Below, piece by piece: positions 54,549 to 63,055 of a stretch of 64,000 nucleotides of DNA. The number at the start of each line of letters is the position of its first letter. Position 1 is the stretch's first letter. This DNA is from Saccharospirillum alexandrii (GTDB taxonomy: Bacteria > Pseudomonadota > Gammaproteobacteria > Pseudomonadales > Natronospirillaceae). Under the pieces are notes generated by a model. It was not told the origin of the DNA. It worked only from the letters and a program-made list of their open reading frames with translations, and searched no databases. Both the position numbers and the translations under genes were made by a program. The DNA lies in assembly GCF_004000275.1 (NCBI RefSeq), contig NZ_RCIP01000003.1:1-64000 (forward strand), given 5' to 3'.

Positions 54549-55823
54549 ATGAAAACCTGGCAGACGCTGTTAGTAAGCGCCGCTATTTTGGCGGCGGCCG
54601 GGACGGCCGTTGGAATCATGATGAACCAGACACCCGAGCCGGAAAAAACCGAAGCGACGGAAACCGAGTGGCGTATTGAAAGCGTTCGGGCTGAACCCGG
54701 TTTTTATCACCCCGAAATTCGCCTGGTTGGTCAACTTGAAGCGGCGCGTCAGCTTACCGTGACAACACCGCTGAGTGCCGACATTATTGAACTGAATGTA
54801 ACGGAAGGCAGCCGGGTTGAATCCGGAGACCTGCTGCTGCGTCTGGATGATTTCGATAGCCGCCAGCAACGCCAACAGGCCGAAGCTGACCTTGCCGATA
54901 TCACCTCTCAACTTGACATCCGCCAACTGCAACACGCTCAGGAAACCCGAGCTCTGGCGGTTGCCTCCGCCGAACTCGAACAACTGCAGTCGCGCCTGAC
55001 CCAGCAGCAACGGCTGGCCGAACGCGGACTCGCCCCCCAGCAACAACTGGAAGACCTTCAACAGCAAGTCGACCACCAGCAATTGAGTGTCTTGCAACAC
55101 CGAACCGTCGTCGACAGTCATCCCGCCGAGCAAGCCCGACTGAATGCCAGCCGCACCAAGCTGCAGCTCAATCTGGACCGTGCGCAACGTACGCTGGACG
55201 ATACCGTTATTAGAGCGCCTTTTGCCGGCCGCATAGCCAGCGTAGCGGTACGACAGGGCCAAACCACCCAGCCGGGCCAGGCATTGCTCACTCTGTATTC
55301 TGATGACGCCCTGCAATTGAAAGTCCAACTCCCCCACGCCCTGGCCGGAGAAGAACAGGCACTGGGTGCCACGCTGACGCAAGGCAATCGCGAAACAAAG
55401 CTTCAGTTCGATCGCGCCCAGGCCCAGCTGAACGCCAGCCAAAGCGGCTTTACCGCCTGGTTCCACTTGACCGACGCCTCTGGCTGGCTGCCGGGTGGCT
55501 ATGCCCGAGCCACGGTGCAACTGCCGGCCAGGTTCAGTTACCGGGTACCGGAAGGCGCAGTTTTTCAGGATGGCTGGCTGTACCGCATTACCGACGAGCG
55601 CCGCCTGCAGGCTGAAGCGGTCGACATCCTGGGCATCAACCAGGAAGGCGATAAGCGCTTTCTGGTGGTTCATGGGCCCGACCTCACGGGTGAGCTGCGT
55701 CTGCTGACCACCCGCCTGAGCAACCCCATTACCGGCATGCGTGTTTACGAGCCCGGCGTCGACCCGGACCCGGATCCCAAGGCTGAGTCTGAAGCGGCGG
55801 AACCAGGCGGGGTAAATTTATGA
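54549..55823 (+). CDS. RND efflux periplasmic adaptor (membrane fusion protein)
   Basis: Periplasmic adaptor of a tripartite efflux pump, 424 residues. It has an N-terminal membrane anchor (about 6-24), the biotinyl-lipoyl-like halves around LTVTTPLSADIIELNVTEGS and VIRAPFAGRIASVAVRQGQT, and between them a ~130-residue Gln-rich coiled-coil hairpin that reaches the outer-membrane channel. Beta-barrel and membrane-proximal domains follow. Its stop overlaps the RND gene by four bases. No TolC-like channel gene is adjacent. Confidence 0.92.
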   Translation: MKTWQTLLVSAAILAAAGTAVGIMMNQTPEPEKTEATETEWRIESVRAEPGFYHPEIRLVGQLEAARQLTVTTPLSADIIELNVTEGSRVESGDLLLRLDDFDSRQQRQQAEADLADITSQLDIRQLQHAQETRALAVASAELEQLQSRLTQQQRLAERGLAPQQQLEDLQQQVDHQQLSVLQHRTVVDSHPAEQARLNASRTKLQLNLDRAQRTLDDTVIRAPFAGRIASVAVRQGQTTQPGQALLTLYSDDALQLKVQLPHALAGEEQALGATLTQGNRETKLQFDRAQAQLNASQSGFTAWFHLTDASGWLPGGYARATVQLPARFSYRVPEGAVFQDGWLYRITDERRLQAEAVDILGINQEGDKRFLVVHGPDLTGELRLLTTRLSNPITGMRVYEPGVDPDPDPKAESEAAEPGGVNL

Positions 55824-58800
55824 CAACGCACAACAACCAGGGCCTGTTGGCCTATTTCAGTCAGCACCGGGTCGCCGCCAACCTCATCATGATTGTTGTT
55901 GTACTGTTTGGCTTAATGGCGCTCAGCCGGTTGCCGACCCAGTTAATGCCCGACTACAGCTTGCCGGGCATTGAAGTCTCGACCCCCTGGCCGGAAGCCA
56001 ACGCCCAGGCGGTTGAAACCTACCTGACCACACCGCTGGAACAGGCTTTTCGGCAACTGGATGACGTGGAAGAAGTCTGGTCCTGGTCGAGCCAGGGTCA
56101 CAGCCAGATCATTGTGCGTTATACGATGGACGCCGACATGGACAGCGCCCTGTCGGACATGTCTGGCCTGCTGAGTGGCTTTAACGACCTGCCCGAAGGT
56201 GCCGAGACACCCAATCACCAGCAAGTGGTCGAAAAAGAAGCGGTATTCTCGCTGCTTATACGCTCTTCCGGGCCACTGAACGAATTGCGCCCACTGGTCC
56301 ACGATTTCAAAAACGACTTAATGTCGCGAGGCATTGCGGACATCGACGTGCGGGGGTTTCCCGATCAGGAAATCGCCATTGATGTTCCCCTCGAACGGCT
56401 GCTGGCCAGTGGCCAGTCACTGAACGACATCGCCCACCAGATTCGTACCGTCAACCGCGATGACAGCGCCGGCCAGGTTGGAACCGATTTCTCCCGAGCT
56501 TCGGTCATCAGCCAACGCCGCGCCGATGGTGCCATCGCGTTAACCGACCTGCCGCTCGCCAGCCAGCAACCGTTATCGACTCTGGCGGAGGTGAACCGTC
56601 AGGTTGCCCCCGGCGCTCGCCATTATGTGCTCGAAGGACAGTCCGTCGCCCGGATGCTGATTTACCGTTCCGATCATCTCGACAGCCTCGACACCAGCGA
56701 GATCATCTACACCTGGCTCGATGACGTTCGTCCCGACTTGCCGGTCGGCACCGACATCGTGGTCTGGTGGGACATGTCGGAATTCGTGCAGGGCAACATG
56801 GACATGCTGTTGCAAAACAGCCTGATGGGCCTGGTGCTGGTGGTCGTCATTCTGTTCGTTTTCCTGAACCGGCGCGTAGCCTGGTGGACCGCCATGGGCA
56901 TCCCGGTGTCAGTGCTGGGCACACTGATTCTACTCTACTTCACCGGCGGCTCGATGAACTTCCTGTCGATGTTCGCCTTCCTGATGGCGCTTGGCATTAT
57001 TGTCGACGACGCCATCGTCGTCGGCGAAGAAACCGTTACCCAAATGGAAAAAGGTCTACCCCCGGACGAAGCCACCCGGGTTGCCGCCAAACGGATGTTT
57101 GGCCCGGTCATGGCCAGTTCGCTAACCACCATCGCCGCCTTTTTCCCCCTGTTGCTGGTACCAGGCCCGTTCGGAGAACTGCTGCGCCCGATACCCGTGG
57201 TAATCATCAGCGTCATTGTCGCTTCGCTGATCGAATGCTTCCTGATTTTACCCGGCCACCTGAACCACAGCTTTCACGGGCACAACCCAAAGCGCAGCCG
57301 TTTTCGCCTGTATATGGACACAAAGATCCACCACCTGCGCGAGCACTACTACCGCCCCTTCGTCACCTTTGGCATCCGCAACCGGTCAGTAACGCTGAGC
57401 CTGGCCGTCGGGCTTTTTGCAGTGGCCATCGGTCTGCCGCTTTCCGGCCTGGTGCCGGTCACCGATATGAACAACATCGAAGACAACATGGTGACGGCTT
57501 ACATCGAGTTCTACGATGGCACCGAGGAGTCAGTAATCGACGAATACACCGCCCAGGCAAAAACCGCTCTGGCCGAGACCGAAACGGCCCTGGGCAACGG
57601 CCAGCCAATCATCGATCAGGTGTATGAGATTTACAGCGCCGACGAAGGGTTTACCCAGGTTCAGGCCAGGCTGGTCGACCGCGATAATCGCCCTGTCTCT
57701 AACGGCGATTTTCTGAAAGCCTGGGGCGAGCGCATTGAGACCGGGCCCGAAGTTTCCTATCTGTCGACGGAAAATGAGAGCGGAGGTGGCCAGTCGACGC
57801 TGACCTTCTTTCTTGCCGGACGCAGCCTTACGGATCTCAAACAGGGCGCGGAAGAATTAAAAACTCGCCTCGAAGATTACAGCGGGCTCGCCAATGTCCG
57901 CGACACCCTGCCCTGGGGCGATGAACAACGGCTCTATGAACTAAACGCCACCGGCCGCGGCCTGGGGTTAACCGAGCCCGATATCGCCGCCCAGATCCGC
58001 CAGGCGTTCATGGGCATCGAAGCCCAATCCTTTACCGAATACGGCCAGGACATCCCGGTCATGGTTCGGCTGGCCCAGGCCGATCGAGATGCCCCAGGCG
58101 CTCTGTATGACCTGCCAATACGCACCGGCGAAGGCCACTATGTGCGCCTGGCTGACGTCGTTGATTTTCGAACCGAACGCGAACTCAATTCCATATTTCA
58201 CAACAACGGCCAACTGGGTGTGGAAGTAAAAGCCGACGTGCTCGGCGAAGACGCTAACCTGGCTGACATTGCCAATGACATTCGCGCACAGGAGCTGCAA
58301 CCCATTCTCGACCGTTACGGACTGACGGCCGAGATTCAGGGCAGCGCCCAGGACATTCAGGAAATGCAGCAGAACCTGATCTTCGCCGCCCTCGGTGGGT
58401 TCGCCCTGATCTACTTCATACTGGTGTGGATGTTCGGCAGTTACAGCTGGCCGCTGGCGGTCATGTCGGCCATACCACTCGGGATGACCGGGGCTATTCT
58501 CGGGCACTGGCTGCTCGGCTATGAACTGACGTTCCTGTCGTTCTTCGGCTTGTTTGGCCTGGGCGGCATCATCATCAACGACGCCATTATTCTGATTAAC
58601 CGCTACCAGGAAATTCGCGTTGAACAACCGGAACTCGACTCAAGACTGGCTATTATCGAAGCCAGTTGCCAGCGCTTTCGCGCCGTCATGCTGACGTCAA
58701 TCACCACCGTAGCCGGGCTGATACCCATTCTTATGGCTGACTCAGTGCAGGCGCAGCTGGTGAAAAGCATGGCCACTTCGCTGGCCTTCGGGCTCGCCTA

Positions 58801-58912
58801 TGGCACCCTACTGGTGCTGGTTGTCATTCCCGCTACCCTGACGTTCATTGAATCGGCCAACCACCGGCGCCAGCAATTTTCAGGCTGGGTGAAGCGACGC
58901 GTTGTATCCTAG
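55820..58912 (+). CDS. RND family efflux transporter, inner-membrane subunit
   Basis: A 1030-residue proton-driven pump with 12 membrane helices and two large periplasmic loops. Family features include LPTQLMPDYSLPGIEVSTPW after helix 1, GIIVDDAIVVGEETVTQMEK carrying the paired Asp of helix 4, and GGIIINDAIILINRYQE in helix 10-11. The amphipathic sequence resembles the multidrug/metabolite HAE-1-like group rather than heavy-metal CzcA, but the substrate cannot be told. Operon partner of the adaptor. Confidence 0.93.
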   Translation: MTTHNNQGLLAYFSQHRVAANLIMIVVVLFGLMALSRLPTQLMPDYSLPGIEVSTPWPEANAQAVETYLTTPLEQAFRQLDDVEEVWSWSSQGHSQIIVRYTMDADMDSALSDMSGLLSGFNDLPEGAETPNHQQVVEKEAVFSLLIRSSGPLNELRPLVHDFKNDLMSRGIADIDVRGFPDQEIAIDVPLERLLASGQSLNDIAHQIRTVNRDDSAGQVGTDFSRASVISQRRADGAIALTDLPLASQQPLSTLAEVNRQVAPGARHYVLEGQSVARMLIYRSDHLDSLDTSEIIYTWLDDVRPDLPVGTDIVVWWDMSEFVQGNMDMLLQNSLMGLVLVVVILFVFLNRRVAWWTAMGIPVSVLGTLILLYFTGGSMNFLSMFAFLMALGIIVDDAIVVGEETVTQMEKGLPPDEATRVAAKRMFGPVMASSLTTIAAFFPLLLVPGPFGELLRPIPVVIISVIVASLIECFLILPGHLNHSFHGHNPKRSRFRLYMDTKIHHLREHYYRPFVTFGIRNRSVTLSLAVGLFAVAIGLPLSGLVPVTDMNNIEDNMVTAYIEFYDGTEESVIDEYTAQAKTALAETETALGNGQPIIDQVYEIYSADEGFTQVQARLVDRDNRPVSNGDFLKAWGERIETGPEVSYLSTENESGGGQSTLTFFLAGRSLTDLKQGAEELKTRLEDYSGLANVRDTLPWGDEQRLYELNATGRGLGLTEPDIAAQIRQAFMGIEAQSFTEYGQDIPVMVRLAQADRDAPGALYDLPIRTGEGHYVRLADVVDFRTERELNSIFHNNGQLGVEVKADVLGEDANLADIANDIRAQELQPILDRYGLTAEIQGSAQDIQEMQQNLIFAALGGFALIYFILVWMFGSYSWPLAVMSAIPLGMTGAILGHWLLGYELTFLSFFGLFGLGGIIINDAIILINRYQEIRVEQPELDSRLAIIEASCQRFRAVMLTSITTVAGLIPILMADSVQAQLVKSMATSLAFGLAYGTLLVLVVIPATLTFIESANHRRQQFSGWVKRRVVS

Positions 58913-58971
58913 GGGTTGAGCGGTTAGCTGCGAGCCGTTAGCGCACAACTCGCAGCTCGCAACTCAACCCC
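58912..58971. terminator. Nested palindrome between the RND and siderophore genes
   Basis: GGGGTTGAG (58912-58920) pairs with CTCAACCCC (58963-58971), and inside it GCTGCGAG (58927-58934) pairs with CTCGCAGC (58949-58956). It lies between convergent genes and probably acts as a shared end. The fecE-like stop codon falls inside it, so its last ~15 codons are read through the palindrome. A related stretch (AGCCGCTAACTCGCAGCTC) occurs at about 63039-63057. Confidence 0.6.
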
Positions 58972-59793
58972 CTCACCCGCCGGGTTAGGGCGAGCCGACG
59001 CGGGTCGCTTCACTCGCGGCACGCACAAAGGCGTACCGCTTTCCGGGTCGGGGACAATGCGTGCATCCAAACCGAACACCTCGGCCAACAAGGGCTCGGA
59101 TATGACGGCTTCCGGTTTGCCCTGGGCCATAATCTGGCCTTCTTTCATGACGACCAGCTCGTCTGCGAAGCGGCAGGCCTGATTCAGATCATGCAGCACA
59201 GTGATCACAGTCCGCCCTTCGCCGATCAGTTCCCGCACCAATTCCAACAGGTCATACTGGTGTGCCAGATCCAGGTAGGTGGTGGGCTCGTCGAGCAACA
59301 CAATGCCGGTGTCCTGTGCCAGGATCATCGCCATCCAGACTCGTTGGCGCTGGCCGCCGGAAAGCTGTGCGACCGGCCTGGCCGCCAGTCCGGTCACATC
59401 CATCCGCGTCATAGCCTGACGGACCCGCTCACGATCGTGCTCCCTGAGCTGACCGAAGGCATTGAGGTGGGGCGACCGGCCATAGGCGACCAGATCAAAC
59501 ACTCGAATGCCTTCCGGTACCAGGGGTGTCTGTGGCAACAGGGCGATGCGGCGGGCGATGGCTTTGGTACTCAGGCCGTTCAAAGTGGTGCCGTCTTGAA
59601 GCACGACTTGCCCGTGTTGTGGCGTCAGCAAGTGCGCCAGGCTTTTTAGCAGTGTCGATTTGCCACAGCCATTCGGGCCGACCAGCGCAGTCAGGCGGCC
59701 CTGGCCGAGGCTAAGAGTCAAGCGGTCGATAATGATGCGCTGGTCATAACCGACAGTCAGGTTCTGGACATGGAAAGCAGGAGGCAAAGTCAT
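58924..59793 (-). CDS. Iron-siderophore ABC transporter ATP-binding protein, FecE/FhuC type
   Basis: Cytoplasmic ATPase of an iron-complex importer, 289 residues. Walker A VGPNGCGKSTLLKS (about 37-50), signature QLSGGQRQRVWMAM (about 143-156), Walker B TGIVLLDEPTTYLDLAHQ and switch His in TVLHDLNQACRF are all intact. The C-terminal tail (VELRAASCALTARS) comes from the palindromic sequence at 58912-58971 and is probably not functional. It begins four bases after the broken permease gene. Confidence 0.93.
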   Translation of the reverse strand: MTLPPAFHVQNLTVGYDQRIIIDRLTLSLGQGRLTALVGPNGCGKSTLLKSLAHLLTPQHGQVVLQDGTTLNGLSTKAIARRIALLPQTPLVPEGIRVFDLVAYGRSPHLNAFGQLREHDRERVRQAMTRMDVTGLAARPVAQLSGGQRQRVWMAMILAQDTGIVLLDEPTTYLDLAHQYDLLELVRELIGEGRTVITVLHDLNQACRFADELVVMKEGQIMAQGKPEAVISEPLLAEVFGLDARIVPDPESGTPLCVPRVKRPASARPNPAGEGVELRAASCALTARS

Positions 59794-59797
59794 GGCA

Positions 59798-60765
59798 TCA
59801 CCAGTGTTTGTAGCGGGTGATCAGAAAAACGAAATAGGGCGCGCCAATAAAGGCTGTGACAATACCGGCCGGCAGTTCGATCGGCGGCATCAGAATCCGG
59901 GCGAACAGGTCGGCACTGACCATCAGAATCGCGCCCAGCAGCAGGCAAACCGGGATCAGCGGCAGATGCCGGTGCCCGACCATAAAGCGAGCCATGTGCG
60001 GCGCCACCAAGCCAACGAAGCTGATGGCGCCGCACACCGATACGGATGCACTGGCCAGCGCCACGGCGGTCACCAGAGCCAGCAGCCGCAACCGACCGAC
60101 ACGGGTACCCAGACTGGTGGCGGCTTCGTCGCCCAGATCGAGTAGATCGAGCCGATAGGCGATAAAGGCGGCGACGGGAATCAGCACCGCCAGCCAGGGA
60201 GCAATCAATGGCAGGTGCGACCCCAGACAGAACCGGTCAGCCAGATCAACGACGAATTAATTTCCAAAGGATACAGCGTCAGCAAAAAATCGATAGCAGC
60301 AGCGAAAAGGGCCGAGAGGGCCACGCCGACCAGTGCCAGTGAGGCCGGCTGGTTCAACACTGGCCGCGCCAGCCAAAGCAGGCAACCGAGGCTGGCAAAA
60401 CCACCCGCCAGTGCGACGAACGGGACCCAGACGACAGAGGCGCCGGTCCACACAATGGAGAAACCGACGACGGCCAGGCTGGCGCCACCGGTTACACCCA
60501 GAATGTCGGGCGAAGCCAGGGGGTTGCGCACCACCCCCTGCACCAGCAGCCCGGACAACGCCAAAGCAGCACCGACCAGCGCGGCGATGAATAACCGCGG
60601 CATGCGATAGCCGTAGAGAATGAATTCATAGTCGGACTGGCCATGCACCAACGTCTGCCACAGCTCCGGTAGTGATATCTTTACCGCGCCAAACCCCAGA
60701 TGCCAGGCAGCAAAGACGAGGAGTACCATCAGCAGGGTCACGGACGTGGGCAACCAGCGGGTCAT
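59798..60765 (-). pseudogene. Iron-siderophore ABC transporter permease, FecD type, frameshifted
   Basis: Two adjacent frames (60205-60765 and 59798-60208) together make one FecCD-family permease of about 322 residues. The first ends IWLTGSVWGRTCH-stop; the second continues APWLAVLIPVAAFIAYRLDL. Restoring one G near 60212-60216 (TGCCA to TGGCCA) gives GSVWGRTWPLIAPWL, the normal family sequence, in one open frame. So it is a single-base deletion, either a recent mutation or a sequencing error; no programmed-frameshift slippery run is seen. All other family features (NPLASPDILGVTGGASLAVV, GAISFVGLVAPHMARFMVG) are intact. Confidence 0.88.
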
Positions 60766-61793
60766 CCCATGACCTCCAGGGTTTTCCGTCGTGCCAGGAA
60801 CAGAAAGAAGCCTGCACCAAGGAGGGTAGTCAGGATGCCGACCGGGCTGTCGTTTGGAAAACGCAGACCACGCGCCAGTGTATCGGCTACCAGCAGCAGG
60901 ATGGCGCCAAGCAGGGCGCAGGCCGGTACCAGCAATCGATAATCCGTCCCGATCAGGGCACGGGCGATGTGCGGCACCATCAGGCCGACAAAACCAATCG
61001 GGCCAGCGACGCAGACCGCCGCGGCGACCAGCAGAACCACCACCAGACTGCCCAGCCAGCGCACTTGCCGAATACCACCGCCCAGGTTCTGCATGCGCTC
61101 TTCACCCAGGCGCAGCAGGTTCAACGGTTGGCTCAGCCACAGCGCACCGGCAAGCCCCAGTAGCGTCCAGGGCACTACCAACTGGACGTCATCGAACGTG
61201 ACGTTGCCAAGGCTGCCGGTCAGCCAGTGAAACACTCCGTAGGCGTTTTCATCGGCAAGGATAACCGCCCCCCGGGTCATGGAGAGAAACAGGAAGTTCA
61301 ACGCGACGCCTGCCAGAATCACCCGAACAGGATGAATGGGCGTACGGTGCAAACCGCCAAGAAAGAACACCAGCACACCGGCCAGGCCCGCGCCGCAAAA
61401 GGTCACCAGCAGCAGTGGCAAGGCGGCCACCCAGGCGATCAGACCCGTCGCGGAGACGGCGAACGCCAGCGCCGCGCCGGCGCTGACACCAAACACCGAT
61501 GGCGATGCCAGGGGGTTCCGGGTCATACCCTGCATCACCAGGCCGGCAACGGCCAGGGCCGCACCGACAAAGGTTGCAGCCAGGGCGCGCGGCAGGCGCA
61601 GTGACGCGATCACCTGATGGTTCAGATTGGCAGGGTCGAACGCGACTGCCAGGGTGACAACATCCCGCAAGCGGAGATCAAACTGAGAATGGCTGGTCAG
61701 GGCCAGGCCAAACGCCACCAACAGAACCGGGACCAACGCTCCGATCCGCCACAAGGGTGAAACGGCTCGCCTGACTGGCAAGGCTAGCGTCAT
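60762..61793 (-). CDS. Iron-siderophore ABC transporter permease, FecC/FepD type
   Basis: Inner-membrane permease of 343 residues with about nine or ten helices. FecCD-family marks are GAALAVAGLVMQGMTRNPLA (about 75-94), PSVFGVSAGAALAF and AGPIGFVGLMVPHIARALIG. Its start overlaps the binding-protein gene's stop and its stop overlaps the FecD-type gene by four bases, so the four genes form one unit. Partner of the broken permease in a heterodimer. Confidence 0.93.
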   Translation of the reverse strand: MTLALPVRRAVSPLWRIGALVPVLLVAFGLALTSHSQFDLRLRDVVTLAVAFDPANLNHQVIASLRLPRALAATFVGAALAVAGLVMQGMTRNPLASPSVFGVSAGAALAFAVSATGLIAWVAALPLLLVTFCGAGLAGVLVFFLGGLHRTPIHPVRVILAGVALNFLFLSMTRGAVILADENAYGVFHWLTGSLGNVTFDDVQLVVPWTLLGLAGALWLSQPLNLLRLGEERMQNLGGGIRQVRWLGSLVVVLLVAAAVCVAGPIGFVGLMVPHIARALIGTDYRLLVPACALLGAILLLVADTLARGLRFPNDSPVGILTTLLGAGFFLFLARRKTLEVMG

Positions 61794-62689
61794 TACTGAG
61801 CGGCCGTAGAGGTACCCAGCATCTCAACCAACTCTGCAGCCATGATTTCCGCCGAGATCATGCCCCGGTTGAGTGACCAGAGGCGCGGGTCGGTCTCGAC
61901 GTAATGATCGTTCTTTACCGCGGTAATAACAGACCACAGCGGGTTTTGTTTGTAGGTATCAACAGCGGTCTGATCGCCGTACTCACCCACCAGAAAATAA
62001 TCCGGGTTGGCCTGAACCAGACGCTCGAGCGTAATCTGGATGTAGGCTTGCTCGGTCTCTTCCGGGATGGGGCTGTTCAGCCCAAGACGTGCAATAACAC
62101 CCCCGGCATAGGCACGCGGACCGTGCAACCAAACCCCCTTCTCGCTCGATACCGCGAATTGCACGGTGGCCTGGCTGTTCACCTGGGCGGCATACGCATC
62201 CATGGTCGCGTTGTGCTGCGCGATGCGCTCCGCCATGGCCTCTTCCTGACCGAAAGCCTGGGCGACTTTCATCACCGCATTCAGATTGTCTTCGTAGGTT
62301 TCACCACGGCTTTTCAGAATCAGGGTGGGTGCAATGCGCTGCAGGTCTTCATAAACAGCGGCGTGGCGCTCGACATCGGCAATGATCAAATCGGGTTCGA
62401 GCGAGGCGATGACTTCCAGGCTTGGCTGGGAACGAGACCCCAGGGATGTCCACTCATTCAGCTTGGCACGGATCGGATCGATCACCCGGGTCGCGTCGCC
62501 ATCGTCGGCTACGCCAACCGGTGACACGCCCAGCGTCGCCAGCGCATCAACGAAAGAAAACTCCAGCGCCACCACCCGTTCAGGAGGGGCGGGCAAAACA
62601 ACATCGCCCAACTCGCCAGCCACCCGGACTTCCGCCAGGGAAACGCCGGACAGCATCAATACAAGGAATAGAGACAGTACGCGTAGCAT
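61793..62689 (-). CDS. Iron-siderophore periplasmic binding protein, FecB/FepB type
   Basis: Periplasmic receptor delivering an iron complex to the permeases, 298 residues. Signal peptide MLRVLSLFLVLMLSGVSLA, then the family opening VRVAGELGDVVLPAPPERVV with ALEFSFVDALATLGVSPVGV. SLEVIASLEPDLIIADVERH (about 92-111) is typical. The start at 62689 follows AGGAG; an upstream in-frame start to 62758 would overlap the Fur-like box. Ligand is probably a citrate- or hydroxamate-type iron chelate but cannot be told. Confidence 0.9.
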   Translation of the reverse strand: MLRVLSLFLVLMLSGVSLAEVRVAGELGDVVLPAPPERVVALEFSFVDALATLGVSPVGVADDGDATRVIDPIRAKLNEWTSLGSRSQPSLEVIASLEPDLIIADVERHAAVYEDLQRIAPTLILKSRGETYEDNLNAVMKVAQAFGQEEAMAERIAQHNATMDAYAAQVNSQATVQFAVSSEKGVWLHGPRAYAGGVIARLGLNSPIPEETEQAYIQITLERLVQANPDYFLVGEYGDQTAVDTYKQNPLWSVITAVKNDHYVETDPRLWSLNRGMISAEIMAAELVEMLGTSTAAQ

Positions 62690-62737
62690 GGGTGGCACTC
62701 CTGATAGATGAAGCGCGGATGGTAGATAACCCCTCCT

Positions 62738-62756
62738 GCAAATGCAAATCATAATC
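62738..62756. promoter_or_regulatory. Candidate Fur box upstream of the siderophore operon
   Basis: The reverse strand reads GATTATGATTTGCATTTGC, about 13 of 19 matches to the Fur consensus GATAATGATAATCATTATC. It sits about 50 bases before the binding-protein start, consistent with iron repression. The region 62757-63055 otherwise holds the hairpin at 62953-62977 and no gene I can support. Confidence 0.5.
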
Positions 62757-62952
62757 ATTAGTGAGGGTATAACCCCTCATCACTCTCGCTGATGTTGTTC
62801 ATCACGCCTTGAGAATCTTCGCCAAACAAGACCGGGGTCCGATGCATAGGTTGATCACCATTACCTCGCGACGCTCTCGACTGGCTGGGGCTAGCCTTAT
62901 CGGTGCATTGCTCTGGTTCACAGCCAGGGTATTCATGAGTAATCAGTAGCAA

Positions 62953-62977
62953 CCCCGGGTCCCGCCCTGACCCGGGG
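62953..62977. terminator. Strong GC hairpin downstream of the beta-lactamase-like gene
   Basis: CCCCGGGTC (62953-62961) pairs perfectly with GACCCGGGG (62969-62977) around a 7-base loop. It lies between two minus-strand genes, 79 bases after the upstream stop. No T-run follows on the minus strand, so it may be a weak terminator. Confidence 0.45.
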
Positions 62978-63055
62978 GCATACACCTTGCCTAGGAGGCA
63001 GCATTTCGCTCATGCTGTGAGATAAGCGTCTGGCTGTAAGCCGCTAACTCGCAGC

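Noticed and set aside
54570-55673. A 367-codon minus-strand frame opposite the efflux adaptor
   Set aside because: Antisense shadow of a clear HlyD-type gene; no recognisable protein features.
56767-57627. A 286-codon frame inside the RND transporter gene
   Set aside because: Out-of-frame shadow, Arg/His/Pro-rich, no motif.
62690-63055. Cobalamin or other riboswitch before the FecBCDE-type operon
   Set aside because: The leader between the start and the Fur-like box is only about 50 bases, too short for a cobalamin riboswitch, and no conserved box was recognised.
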